A stretch of DNA of 64,000 nt from an uncultured Oscillospiraceae bacterium (GCA_944385035.1 CALWVV010000010.1:1-64000), one strand, 5' to 3'; numbered from the stretch's first letter, positions 41,470 through 50,215 are shown. The notes: a model not told the origin generated them from the sequence alone. Program-made: numbers and translations.

Positions 41470-41976
41470 CTACCAGCGCAGTTCCATCTCCCAGCAGTCC
41501 AGTTCCGGATTAAAGCTGGGGGTGAGAGTGGTATCAGGCTTCAGATGATTCACCGGGTTTTCATGTTGGACATCAACCGCGTAAGTAATGGTGAAGGAGT
41601 TGGAGTTGAGAATGGTGATCAAAAGTTCACGATTGGAAAAACAGCATTTGCTGTGGTCAGAGCAGAACCGGGGCGGGGTACTGGCGTGGGCGGGAAGACG
41701 GACATAGGCAAGACGCCGGGAAGGAAGGGACTGCTGGAGCAAACCCTTGTAGTCCCATTGGGAATCCTCCTGAGCCGATACATAAGGGGAGAGGAGGACG
41801 ACAGCGCCGGTGGAGACGCTCCAGAGATAGGGCTCGTCCCATTTGGTCATTCCCCGGCACAGGGGGCACATGAGCTTGGGGAGGATTACAAGGTAGAAGG
41901 CGATCAGCGCCGTGATGAGTGCGGCGATGCACAGAACCCGTTCCAATTTGCTGCTTTTGGAAAATAGATGTTTCAT
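41470..41976 (-). CDS. Hypothetical protein with N-terminal membrane anchor
   Basis: 168 residues. One strong membrane helix (LCIAALITALIAFYLVILP, about residues 16-34), a CPLCRG motif just after it (two Cys that could bind metal or form a disulfide outside), then a beta-rich C-terminal part with four more Cys. No known family. The ATG at 41976 has GAGGT 7 nt upstream; the longer reading to 42012 lacks one. Divergent from a small XRE-type regulator, which could control it. Confidence 0.7.
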   Translation of the reverse strand: MKHLFSKSSKLERVLCIAALITALIAFYLVILPKLMCPLCRGMTKWDEPYLWSVSTGAVVLLSPYVSAQEDSQWDYKGLLQQSLPSRRLAYVRLPAHASTPPRFCSDHSKCCFSNRELLITILNSNSFTITYAVDVQHENPVNHLKPDTTLTPSFNPELDCWEMELRW

Positions 41977-42108
41977 AGTCTTTACCTCAATTACATATTT
42001 ATATAATTTCAATGCCTTAATATGATTATAATTACATAATTATGGTTTTCAATATCTGATAAAAAGAAAATGAAAAGTGTACACTGTAACCAGAGTGAGG
42101 TGAGGCCC

Positions 42109-42336
42109 ATGAAAGAGTCTTATCATAGCCTTTATCGCACGATGGGACTGAACATCATGTATTATCGGAACCTGCGCGATTTCAGCCAAGATGAACTAGG
42201 TGCTATGGTAGATAAGGATCAAAGTCATATTAGCAAAATTGAACGGGGAAGCGTTGGAATCTCGTTGGACACCCTATTTGACATCGCCAAAGCCCTGAAT
42301 GTGGACCCCTATCTGCTATTAAAACCCAAGGAATAG
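42109..42336 (+). CDS. Small XRE-family transcriptional regulator
   Basis: 75-residue protein that is only an HTH domain: LNIMYYRNLRDFSQDELGAM, DKDQSHISKIERGS, SLDTLFDIAKALNVDPYLLL. A GAGGTGAGG ribosome site precedes the ATG at 42109; an upstream in-frame ATG at 42070 would add 13 residues without a ribosome site. Its base composition (AT-richer than neighbours) and its pairing with a divergent membrane protein hint at acquired DNA, but no other mobile signs are present. Confidence 0.85.
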   Translation: MKESYHSLYRTMGLNIMYYRNLRDFSQDELGAMVDKDQSHISKIERGSVGISLDTLFDIAKALNVDPYLLLKPKE

Positions 42337-42374
42337 GCCTTTGCCTGACGAAAACAGGCAAAGGCCCATTTTTT
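42336..42374 (+). terminator. Terminator after the small XRE gene
   Basis: Stem GGCCTTTGCCTG / CAGGCAAAGGCC (42336-42347 with 42355-42366), then C A T T T T T T. The first base of the stem lies in the stop codon. Confidence 0.9.
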
Positions 42375-42440
42375 ATCTAGCATACCGTGTAATAAGCTAC
42401 CAGATAAATGTTACATTTCTGTTAAAATTCACAAAATCCA

Positions 42441-42469
42441 TTGACAGACAAATGGAATCGGTTTACAAT
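42441..42469 (+). promoter_or_regulatory. Sigma-A promoter of an unexplained transcript
   Basis: TTGACA (42441-42446, perfect), 17-nt spacer, TACAAT (42464-42469). The next 345 nt to a terminator at 42788-42819 hold no convincing gene. Confidence 0.75.
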
Positions 42470-42475
42470 AACAAT

Positions 42476-42819
42476 ATCCACTGGGGCACGCCCCAAAAGT
42501 GGCCTGGCTTTGTGATTTTATTGTCTCAGGAAAAGAAATTTTCGCTTCTGAATCATTTTTTTGCGAGATTTCATATTCCTGACCTGCGCGGTAAAATTGC
42601 GGCCGGTGAAAAGGGTATTCCTTTACAGCCTTTGAAAGAAAAGAATCTTGTTCGATCAAAACTGCCAAGAGGGAGAGAAGCACTAAAATGATTCGCTGGA
42701 ATTATGTTAAGTACCGTACCCCCTACCAATCAGACGAATGGATTTCCTGTGTTGTATCCCGCTGAGGATAGCTCCATACACAAGCCTCCATCGTTTGTCT
42801 GGCAGACGATGGCTTTTTT
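42476..42819 (+). ncRNA. Predicted short transcript, possible regulatory RNA or leader
   Basis: Region of about 340 nt bounded by a good promoter and a hairpin-plus-T-run. It contains a GGGGC-ACG-CCCC-like hairpin near 42485 and one 25-codon ORF (42688-42765, MIRWNYVKYRTPYQSDEWIS...) with only a weak ribosome site. The gene for a small acidic protein starts 38 nt after the terminator, so this could be its attenuated leader. No known riboswitch class recognised. Confidence 0.4.
42788..42819 (+). terminator. Terminator or attenuator before the small acidic protein gene
   Basis: CCATCGT (42788-42794) pairs with ACGATGG (42806-42812), with an inner GTCTG/CAGAC-type pairing, then C TTTTTT. Confidence 0.75.
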
Positions 42820-42857
42820 ATACCCTTTTTGAAACAAACAGAGAGGAGGCGACAAGC

Positions 42858-42989
42858 ATGACGATGCCGAAGTATGACGTCAACAACATTTGGTCCAGAG
42901 TTCGCAGTGATGTAGATGTGGACGATCTGATTTTTGACGCTGAGGGTTACAGCGCCAAGGAGGACGACAAAGTATGCAGCGACCGGTGA
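42858..42989 (+). CDS. Small acidic protein of 43 residues, function unknown
   Basis: Short ORF with a good ribosome site (GAGGAGG, 8 nt). The product starts MTMPKYDVNNIWSRVRSD and continues with an acidic stretch (DVDVDDLIFDAEGYSAKEDD), ending VCSDR. No signal peptide or membrane segment. It lies between an attenuator-like hairpin and a strong terminator, so it looks like a real single-gene unit. Family not recognised. Confidence 0.6.
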   Translation: MTMPKYDVNNIWSRVRSDVDVDDLIFDAEGYSAKEDDKVCSDR

Positions 42990-43029
42990 CGGCCGAATGT
43001 GGTCAGCGTGCGGCTGACGAAGAAAAGTA

Positions 43030-43073
43030 AACACCGCAGCAGAGCTTCTCACGATCTGCTGCGGTGTTTTTTT
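43030..43073 (+). terminator. Terminator after the small acidic protein gene
   Basis: Fourteen-base stem AACACCGCAGCAGA / TCTGCTGCGGTGTT (43030-43043 with 43055-43068) then a T-run. Confidence 0.92.
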
Positions 43074-43273
43074 GTCCTTTTACGGGGGGAGAGAGGAGGG
43101 GCAGGGGAGATATTTCTCTGTCCGAAAGAGCACGATTACCCAAAAAGAAGCCTCGATTATTCCACGGGAAGGGGTTGCTTTCTTGGGAAGATTATACTAA
43201 AATAAAAAACAAGTGACGATAATCTACTCCCGCAAGAAAATTGCTCGGGGGAGCACTATGGAGGTCGATCAAC

Positions 43274-45253
43274 ATGAGAAAAGTTCAGTTTACCGAGACC
43301 GTTCTGCGTGACGCGAACCAGTCGCTGATCGCAACCCGTCTGCCTTACAGCAAGTTTGAGTCCATTCTGGAGACCATGGACAAGGCCGGCTATTACTCCG
43401 CCGAGGTCTGGGGCGGCGCCACCTTTGATGTGTGCCTGCGTTACCTGCAGGAAGATCCCTGGGAGCGCCTGCGCAAGATCCGGGCCAAAATGCCCAACAC
43501 CAAGCTCCAGATGCTCCTCCGTGGCCAGAATATCCTGGGCTACAAGCACTACCCCGACGATGTGGTGCGCAAGTTCGTGGAGTATTCCGTGAAAAACGGC
43601 ATCGACATCATCCGTATTTTCGACGCTCTGAACGATGTGCGCAACCTGGAAGTGGCCATCGACGAGACGGTCAAGCAGGGCGCCCACGCCTCCGGTACCA
43701 TCTGCTTCACCACCAGCCCCGTGCACACCTTGGAAAAGAATGTCCAGATGGTCAAGGACCTGAAGAGCATGGGCGTCAAGTCCATCTGCATTAAGGATAT
43801 GGCCGGCATCATGGGCCCCAAGGAGGCCTATGACCTGTCCGCCGCCATCAAGGACGCGGTGCCTGAGCTGCCCCTGGTCATCCACACCCACTGCACCACC
43901 GGTCTGGCCTTTATGACCTGCCTGAAGGCGGTTGAGGCCGGCGCCGACGTGCTGGACACCGCCATCTCCCCCATGTCCGGCGGCACCGCCCAGCCTGCCA
44001 CCGAGACCCTGGCCTATGCCCTGCGTGGTCTGGGCTATGAGGTGGACCTGGACGACAAGGTCCTGGTGAAGATGGCCGACTACTTCAAGGGCGTCCGGGC
44101 CGATTTCCTGAAGGACGGCACCCTGGATCCCATCTCCATGGCTACCGACACCCAGTGCCTCAACTATCAGATTCCCGGCGGCATGCTGTCTAACCTCATT
44201 TCCCAGCTGAAGATGATGAACGCCATTGATAAGCTGGACGAGGCTCTGGCTGAGACCCCCAAGGTCCGTGCCGACATGGGCTATCCTCCTCTGGTCACCC
44301 CCACCAGCCAGATGGTGGGCTCCCAGGCCGTGCAGAATGTGCTGGCCGGCGAGCGCTACAAGGTGGTCGGCAAGGAGATCAAGGCCTATTGCCGCGGCGA
44401 GTACGGCCGTACTCCCGCCCCCATTGACCCCGCCATCCAGAAGAAGATCCTGGGCGACACCCCCCTGGTGAAGGGCCGCTTTGCCGACTCCCTGGAGCCC
44501 GAGTTTGAGAAGACCAAGAAGGAGCTGGCCGGCGTTGCCAAGAGCGACGAGGATGTGCTCAGCTACATCGCCTTCCCCCAGGTGGCCATGGCCTTCTTCA
44601 AAGACCGCGAGGCCGGCTTCCCCAAGAAGGAGGCTGCCAAGAAGCCCGCTGCTCCTGCCGCCCCCAAGAAGGAGGATCTGCCTCCCATGCCCGCCTGGCA
44701 GGGCCACGTGTACTACACCAACACCCCCGCTGTTACCAGCGCCGGGTACACCGCCCGTCCCATCCAGCCCTTTGCCGCCAGCTATCAGCCCCCCCACCTG
44801 GTGATGGGCGCCCGTGATAACTGCCCCGGCACTTACACCATCACCATCGACGGCAAGTCCTATGAGGTGGCCATCGCCTCCGCTGACGGCGCCGCCCCTG
44901 CTGCTCCGGTTGCCGCCGCTCCCGTGGCTGCCGCTCCTGTGGCCGCCCCCGTGGCTGCTCCTGCTGCTGCCCCCGCTCCGGCTCCCGCTCCCGCTCCTGC
45001 CGCCGCCCCTGCTGCTGCTCCTGCCGCTGTGGCTGCCGGCGAGACCGCTGTGAAGAGCCCCATGCCCGGCAACATCTTTAAGGTGGAGTGCTCCGTGGGT
45101 CAGAGCGTTAAGGCCGGCGACGTGCTGGTGGTGCTGGAAGCCATGAAGATGGAGATCGAGGTCTCCGCTCCCGTGGACGGCACCGTGAAGGCTGTGTCCG
45201 CCGCTGTGGGCACCGCTGTGAACACCGACGACCTGCTGGTCACTCTGGGTTAA
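43274..45253 (+). CDS. oadA: Oxaloacetate decarboxylase-type alpha subunit with biotinyl domain (OadA / pyruvate carboxylase B)
   Basis: 659 residues. N-terminal carboxyltransferase TIM barrel (ETVLRDANQSLIATR, SICIKDMAGIMGPKEA, HTHCTTGLAFM: metal ligands Asp and His), a middle PYC_OADA domain, an Ala/Pro linker (about residues 540-590) and a biotinyl domain with lysine K625 in EAMKMEIE. It could decarboxylate oxaloacetate through a Na+ pump, or carboxylate pyruvate with a separate biotin carboxylase. No OadB, OadG or biotin carboxylase gene is beside it. The biotinyl domain is nearly identical to GcdC, so use of the GcdB pump is possible. GGAGG precedes the ATG at 43274. Confidence 0.88.
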   Translation: MRKVQFTETVLRDANQSLIATRLPYSKFESILETMDKAGYYSAEVWGGATFDVCLRYLQEDPWERLRKIRAKMPNTKLQMLLRGQNILGYKHYPDDVVRKFVEYSVKNGIDIIRIFDALNDVRNLEVAIDETVKQGAHASGTICFTTSPVHTLEKNVQMVKDLKSMGVKSICIKDMAGIMGPKEAYDLSAAIKDAVPELPLVIHTHCTTGLAFMTCLKAVEAGADVLDTAISPMSGGTAQPATETLAYALRGLGYEVDLDDKVLVKMADYFKGVRADFLKDGTLDPISMATDTQCLNYQIPGGMLSNLISQLKMMNAIDKLDEALAETPKVRADMGYPPLVTPTSQMVGSQAVQNVLAGERYKVVGKEIKAYCRGEYGRTPAPIDPAIQKKILGDTPLVKGRFADSLEPEFEKTKKELAGVAKSDEDVLSYIAFPQVAMAFFKDREAGFPKKEAAKKPAAPAAPKKEDLPPMPAWQGHVYYTNTPAVTSAGYTARPIQPFAASYQPPHLVMGARDNCPGTYTITIDGKSYEVAIASADGAAPAAPVAAAPVAAAPVAAPVAAPAAAPAPAPAPAPAAAPAAAPAAVAAGETAVKSPMPGNIFKVECSVGQSVKAGDVLVVLEAMKMEIEVSAPVDGTVKAVSAAVGTAVNTDDLLVTLG

Positions 45254-45268
45254 GGCTTTCGATTATTT

Positions 45269-45305
45269 CAGGCTCTCCGGGAACTCCGGAGAGCCTGCTT
45301 TTTTT
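45269..45305 (+). terminator. Terminator after the oadA-like gene
   Basis: Stem CAGGCTCTCCGG / CCGGAGAGCCTG (45269-45280 with 45286-45297), then a T-run. Confidence 0.92.
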
Positions 45306-45307
45306 CC

Positions 45308-45336
45308 TTGAAAATACCAATTGCCCGTGATACAAT
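45308..45336 (+). promoter_or_regulatory. Promoter of rfbA
   Basis: TTGAAA (45308-45313), 17-nt spacer, TACAAT (45331-45336), about 105 nt before the rfbA start. Confidence 0.65.
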
Positions 45337-45441
45337 TCAAGGTACGGAATAAGGGAGTCGGAGAAAAAACGGCTCTTTTTTCCCATTTTTCAAACGAAGG
45401 ATGAAATAAGGAAACGGTTATGCCGTGAAAGGAGGCCCTCC

Positions 45442-46299
45442 ATGAAGGGAATTGTTCTGGCCGCCGGAAAGGGTACTCGGCTCTATCCCATGACCAAGCC
45501 GGTGTGTAAACCCCTGCTGCCCGTCTATGATAAGCCGCTGATCTATTATCCCATTGCCATTTTGATGCAGGCGGGGATTTCCGAAATTCTGGTCATTGTC
45601 CCTCCTGGTGAGACCAACACGTTCCGGGCCCTGCTGGGCGGCGGAGAGCAGTATGGGCTGAAAATTTCCTATGCGGAGCAGCCTGTGGCTCGAGGCATTG
45701 CGGATGCGCTGCTCATCGGCCAGGAATTTGTAGGAAACGACCGGGTGTGCCTGGTGCTGGGAGACAATATTTTCTATGCGCCCACCCTGGGAGCGACCCT
45801 GAAGCGGGCTGCCGCCAATGACCGCGGCGCTACGGTTTTTGGCTATTGGGTGGAGGATCCCCGGCCCTTTGGCGTGGTGGAGTTTGACAGGGACGGAAGA
45901 GCCATCTCCATTGAGGAGAAGCCCCGTTACCCAAAGAGCAATTATATTATTCCGGGCCTTTACTTCTATGACCACCAGGTGATGGATATTGCCCGGAATT
46001 TAAAGCCCTCTGCACGGGGGGAACTGGAAATTACCGATGTGAACCTGGAATATCTCCGCCGGGGACAGCTCCAGGTGGTGCCCCTGGAGAAGAACTTTAC
46101 CTGGTTGGATGCCGGTACCGCAGACAGTCTGCTGGAGGCGGGTCAGACCATCCGACACATTCAGGATAGCACCGGGCGGTATGTGGGCTGCCTGGAAGAG
46201 CTGGCGCTCTATGAAGGCTGGGTCAATGAAGCGCATGTCCATGCCATTGGAAACGAGCTGTCTATGACGCTTTACGGAAAATACTTGCAGTGTCTTTGA
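45442..46299 (+). CDS. rfbA: Glucose-1-phosphate thymidylyltransferase
   Basis: Makes dTDP-glucose from dTTP and glucose 1-phosphate, the first step to dTDP-L-rhamnose and other deoxysugars. 285 residues; nucleotide-binding LAAGKGTRLYPMTKPVCKPL, the YYPIAILMQAGISEIL segment and catalytic EEKPRYPKSNY. The rest of the rml genes is not in the window, and the following genes are unrelated, so the gene may serve a locus elsewhere. GGAGGCC is 7-12 nt before the ATG. Confidence 0.92.
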   Translation: MKGIVLAAGKGTRLYPMTKPVCKPLLPVYDKPLIYYPIAILMQAGISEILVIVPPGETNTFRALLGGGEQYGLKISYAEQPVARGIADALLIGQEFVGNDRVCLVLGDNIFYAPTLGATLKRAAANDRGATVFGYWVEDPRPFGVVEFDRDGRAISIEEKPRYPKSNYIIPGLYFYDHQVMDIARNLKPSARGELEITDVNLEYLRRGQLQVVPLEKNFTWLDAGTADSLLEAGQTIRHIQDSTGRYVGCLEELALYEGWVNEAHVHAIGNELSMTLYGKYLQCL

Positions 46300-46325
46300 G
46301 ATAGGCGGGGAAGGGGAACATTTTT

Positions 46326-47072
46326 ATGAAGATCATCGGTGCATATTTCAGTCCCAGCGGCGGAACAAAGCGGGCGGCAGAATTGGTTGCCGGGCTGTTT
46401 GGTGACTATGAAACATTGGACCTCGGGGGCCGTGAGCGTGCTGCGCGGCATTTTGGTCCGGATGAGCTGCTGGTACTGGGACTTCCGGTGTATGCCGGAC
46501 AGATCCCGGCGGTACCGGGGCTGCTGGAAGGCCTGTCCGGTGAAAATACCCCTTGTGTACTCCTTGCCGCCTATGGAAACCGGCATTATGATGATGCGCT
46601 GGCCCAGATGAAAGAGCAGATGGGAAAGCGGGGGTTCCGGTGCGCCGCTGCAGCAACGGTGATTACTCCCCACATTTTTGCGCCCTCTCTGGGCATGGGG
46701 CGTCCGGATGAGAAGGACGAGGCGGTTTTGAAGGAACTGGTCCGCAAGGTACAAGAGAAGCTGGCGGGGGAGAACTGGTCTGAGGCTCAGGTGCCCGGAA
46801 ATCCCAACCCCGCCCCCAAAAAGGCGATACCCGTGCCCAAAGACCGGGACTGGGATACCTGCCTGGGCTGTGCCATCTGTGCCAAAGCCTGTCCCACCGG
46901 AGCCATGGATCTAAGCTCTCTGCTGTGGGAGGACAGCAAGTGTATCAGCTGCATGGCTTGCGTTTCCGCCTGTCCCACCGGAGCGTTGGGCTTCAGCGCC
47001 GCCCAGCTGGCAGAAAAGCTGACGGCCAATTTCTCCGACCGCCGGGAAATTGAGACCTTTGTAGAGGGCTGA
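46326..47072 (+). CDS. EFR1-type flavodoxin-ferredoxin fusion protein
   Basis: 248 residues. An N-terminal flavodoxin-like domain (GAYFSPSGGTKRAAELV, phosphate loop; LGLPVYAGQIPAVPG) and a C-terminal double [4Fe-4S] ferredoxin domain with CLGCAICAKACP and CISCMACVSACP. Proteins of this architecture (EFR1 family) are common in gut Clostridia; their electron partners are mostly unknown. It ends 6 nt before the asparaginase gene, probably one operon. Confidence 0.88.
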   Translation: MKIIGAYFSPSGGTKRAAELVAGLFGDYETLDLGGRERAARHFGPDELLVLGLPVYAGQIPAVPGLLEGLSGENTPCVLLAAYGNRHYDDALAQMKEQMGKRGFRCAAAATVITPHIFAPSLGMGRPDEKDEAVLKELVRKVQEKLAGENWSEAQVPGNPNPAPKKAIPVPKDRDWDTCLGCAICAKACPTGAMDLSSLLWEDSKCISCMACVSACPTGALGFSAAQLAEKLTANFSDRREIETFVEG

Positions 47073-47078
47073 GAACGC

Positions 47079-48074
47079 ATGAAAAAGGTCCTCATGCTGG
47101 CCACCGGAGGGACGATCGCCTCAAAAGACAGCGGCCAGGGGTTGACCCCGGCCATTACCTCAGAGGAGATTTTAAGCTATGTGCCCGCCATTGGAACGCT
47201 GTGTCAGGTGGATGCCATCCAGCTTATGAACCTGGACAGCACCAACATTACCCCGCGTCACTGGCTGGAAATGGCCCAGGCGGTGGAGGAGCACTACGAT
47301 GCGTATGATGGCTTTGTGATCACCCACGGCACCGACACCATGGCCTATACTGCCGCCGCCCTGTCCTACCTGATCCAGTATTCGCCAAAGCCCATTGTCA
47401 TTACCGGGTCCCAAAAGTCCATCTGCCTGGAAAATACCGATGCCCGGCTGAACCTCTACAACAGTTTCCTCTATGCCTCTGACAGCGGCTCCCACGGTGT
47501 GAGCCTGGTCTTTGACGGCAAGGTGATTCTGGGAACTCGGGCGAGGAAGGAGCGCACCAAAAGCTTCAACGCCTTTTCCAGTGTGGACTACCCCGAGCTG
47601 GGGGTGATCCGGGACGGAAAGCTTATCCGTTACCTGGCCGAGCTGGAGTACCGGTCCAGACCGGTTTTTTACCACCGGCTGGAGGAGCGGATTTTGCTGC
47701 TCACCCTGATTCCCGGTATGGGAGCCGATGCCCTGGAGGCCCTGCGGGACCGGTATGAGGCAGTGATTTTACAAAGCTTTGGCGTAGGCGGCCTGCCCGG
47801 CGGTGCATCGGGTTCGCTGGCCCAGGCCATAGAGGCCTGGCTGGAAGAGGGCAAGACCATTTTGATGATGACCCAGGTGCCCTATGAGGGCAGTGATATG
47901 ACGGTCTATCAGGTGGGTTACCAGGTCAAGGAGAAGTACCAGCTCCTTGAGGGATATAACATGACCTTGGAGGCTGCGGCTACGAAATTGATGTGGGTCC
48001 TGGGCCAAACGCGGGAGAGCGAACAGGTACGCCAGCTCTTTGAGCAGCCGGTGCAGTTTGACCTTATTCGCTGA
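47079..48074 (+). CDS. ansA: L-asparaginase, type I
   Basis: Hydrolyses L-asparagine to aspartate and ammonia. 331 residues, no signal peptide, so cytoplasmic. First catalytic triad Thr12 in LATGGTIASK, second Thr/Asp in THGTDTMAYTAAALSYL (about residues 87-95). The ATG at 47079 is 6 nt after the EFR1 gene and lacks a strong ribosome site, which suggests coupling. Supplies aspartate and, by transamination, fits the amino-acid-fermenting life style. Confidence 0.92.
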   Translation: MKKVLMLATGGTIASKDSGQGLTPAITSEEILSYVPAIGTLCQVDAIQLMNLDSTNITPRHWLEMAQAVEEHYDAYDGFVITHGTDTMAYTAAALSYLIQYSPKPIVITGSQKSICLENTDARLNLYNSFLYASDSGSHGVSLVFDGKVILGTRARKERTKSFNAFSSVDYPELGVIRDGKLIRYLAELEYRSRPVFYHRLEERILLLTLIPGMGADALEALRDRYEAVILQSFGVGGLPGGASGSLAQAIEAWLEEGKTILMMTQVPYEGSDMTVYQVGYQVKEKYQLLEGYNMTLEAAATKLMWVLGQTRESEQVRQLFEQPVQFDLIR

Positions 48075-48114
48075 GCCAATATGTTTCGTTGATTTTTATA
48101 GGAAATCGTATGTT

Positions 48115-48155
48115 CAAGAGCGGAATTCGGGTGAGAAATCCCTGATTCCGCTCTT
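48115..48155 (+). terminator. Hairpin after the asparaginase gene, probable terminator
   Basis: CAAGAGCGGAATTCGGG pairs with CCCTGATTCCGCTCTTG with one mismatch region; the following GCGCATTT is a poor T-run. Confidence 0.45.
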
Positions 48156-48225
48156 GCGCATTTGCCTGATTTGTGGCACAATATTGTTCAATACAGTACA
48201 TTGCCGTGGGAAAGGAGAGAAGGGG

Positions 48226-50115
48226 ATGAAACGATTTCGCGCCGTAGCCGCTGTGCTATTGGTCCTTTTGTGTGTTGCTGCCTTTCTTCCAGGAGCAGCT
48301 GCAGAGGGAGAAATCCGGGAAACTACCGTCCTCTTTACCCACGATCTTCATTCTCATTTCCTGCCCCAGGGAGACGGGACGGGAAAGGAGACGGGAGGAT
48401 ATGCCCGCCTGATGACGGCATTGAAGGAGGAGCGCCAAGCGCACCCCAATGCCCTGACGCTGGACGGAGGCGACTTTTCCATCGGTTCCCTCATCCAGAC
48501 CCTCTATACCACGCAGGCCGCAGAGCTGCGCACCATGGGAGCTATGGGGTATGATGCTGCCACGGTGGGCAACCATGAGTTTGACCACGGAGGAATGGGC
48601 TTTGCCCGAATGCTCGCCGCCGCCGTCACCAGTGGTGACAAGCTGCCCGCCTTGCTCATGGCCAACTATAAACCGTCTGCTGACAATCCCGACCAATTGG
48701 ACATCCAGCGCTCTATGGCTGCCTATGGTGTTCAGGATTACATGCTTCTGGAACGGGGCGGAGTGACCTATGGGATCTTCGGCCTGATGGGAGAGGACTC
48801 CCATGACTGCGCGCCTACCTCGGGCTTTACTTTGGGGGACCGGGTGGAACATGCCCGCCGCTGTGTGGAAGCCTTGGAAAAACAGGGAGCCGAATTTATT
48901 ATCTGCCTGTCTCACTCGGGCACCAATGAAACTGTAAAAAAATCGGAGGACGAACAGCTGGCGAAGAAAGTGGAGGGGATCGACCTGATCGTCTCCGGCC
49001 ATACCCACACCACTTTGGCGGAGCCTATTTTGGTGGAGGATACCTATATCGTCTCCGCCGGGCCGTACTGCCAGAACCTGGGTTCCATCACTCTCCGCTG
49101 GGACGATTCAGGGGAGAAGGAACTGGTAGATTACCACTTGATGCCCATTGACCAGACCATTTCAGAAGATCAGGACATTTCACTTATGGTAGAGGACTGG
49201 AAGCGGCAGGTAGGGGGGATCTACCTGGCCCGGTACGGCTTTGGCTATGATGAAGTCCTCACCACTGCGGGATTTGATCTGCCCACCCCAACGTCTGGCG
49301 TTCAGGAAGGCAATGCTTTAGGAGAACTGGTGGCTGACGCCTATCTTTGGGCGGTGGAAAATCTGGAGGCAGACAGTCCCGATGTGGAGACGGTGACCGT
49401 GAGCGCAGCTGGTGTACTGCGGGCCCCACTTTATGCCGGGGACCTTACCGTTTCCCAGGCCTTTGATGTGCTGTCCATGGGAGTGGGGACCGACGGGACC
49501 TCAGGTTATCCGCTGGTATCCTGCTACCTCACCGGAAAAGAACTGAAAGCGGTGGCTGAGGTGGATGCCTCGGTAACTCCGCTGATGCCCCCGGCTCAGC
49601 TTTATATGGCTGGAATACAGTATAGCTTCAATACCAACCGGATGTTTTTCAACCGGGTGACGGAGGCACAGCTTTTCAACGGATTGGTGGATACCAAGAT
49701 CGAAAACGACAAGCTCTACCGGGTGGTCTCGGGGATGTACTCTGCCCAGATGCTGGGGACCGTGAAGGAAAAGTCCTTTGGCCTGCTGTCCATCACCCCG
49801 AAGGATGAGAACGGTACGCCCATTACGGACTTTTCTACACGGGTCCTCCGGGACAAAAATGGCAATGAGATCAAAGAGTGGTACGCCCTGGCGGCCTATC
49901 TGGAGCACTTTGGACCGGATGGCCTTTCTGATCTCTATGCCAGCAGTGACGGACGCAAAGAGGTCAGCCACAGCTTAAATCCCATCGAGCTTTTGAAACA
50001 CCCCAACTGGATTACCTTGGTGACCTTGCTGGTGATCATTCTGGTGGTCACTCTGGTGGTCGTTCTGGTGCGGCGCTTTGTCTTTGGAAAACGGCGGCGC
50101 TATCGGGGCTGGTAA
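48226..50115 (+). CDS. Cell-surface 5'-nucleotidase / metallophosphatase (UshA-like)
   Basis: 629 residues. Signal peptide in MKRFRAVAAVLLVLLCVAAF (cleavage near AAA-EG, residue 26); metal sites of the calcineurin-like domain: FTHDLHSHF, GGDFSIG, GNHEFDHGG, SGHTHTTLAEP; a C-terminal nucleotidase domain (about 330-570); a membrane helix WITLVTLLVIILVVTLVVVL and a basic end KRRRYRGW as anchor. It probably removes phosphate from extracellular nucleotides for uptake. The ATG at 48226 follows AAAGGAGAGAAGGGG; the longer frame is unlikely. Confidence 0.92.
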   Translation: MKRFRAVAAVLLVLLCVAAFLPGAAAEGEIRETTVLFTHDLHSHFLPQGDGTGKETGGYARLMTALKEERQAHPNALTLDGGDFSIGSLIQTLYTTQAAELRTMGAMGYDAATVGNHEFDHGGMGFARMLAAAVTSGDKLPALLMANYKPSADNPDQLDIQRSMAAYGVQDYMLLERGGVTYGIFGLMGEDSHDCAPTSGFTLGDRVEHARRCVEALEKQGAEFIICLSHSGTNETVKKSEDEQLAKKVEGIDLIVSGHTHTTLAEPILVEDTYIVSAGPYCQNLGSITLRWDDSGEKELVDYHLMPIDQTISEDQDISLMVEDWKRQVGGIYLARYGFGYDEVLTTAGFDLPTPTSGVQEGNALGELVADAYLWAVENLEADSPDVETVTVSAAGVLRAPLYAGDLTVSQAFDVLSMGVGTDGTSGYPLVSCYLTGKELKAVAEVDASVTPLMPPAQLYMAGIQYSFNTNRMFFNRVTEAQLFNGLVDTKIENDKLYRVVSGMYSAQMLGTVKEKSFGLLSITPKDENGTPITDFSTRVLRDKNGNEIKEWYALAAYLEHFGPDGLSDLYASSDGRKEVSHSLNPIELLKHPNWITLVTLLVIILVVTLVVVLVRRFVFGKRRRYRGW

Positions 50116-50215
50116 ATCTGTGATCTGAGCGGGAAACCGCAGTTCCATATTAAGAATGGAGAAAAGGATGCCGGGAAGAGCGGTTCCGGCGAGCAACCAT
50201 TAAGGAGGAGAAGCA

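Noticed and set aside
42429-42683. Minus-strand frame of 84 codons
   Set aside because: No ribosome site and no recognisable protein pattern; it lies opposite the predicted transcript.
42341-42691. Plus-strand frame of 116 codons after the small XRE gene
   Set aside because: Starts with TTG inside the terminator of the previous gene, no ribosome site, and it crosses a consensus promoter; composition does not look coding.
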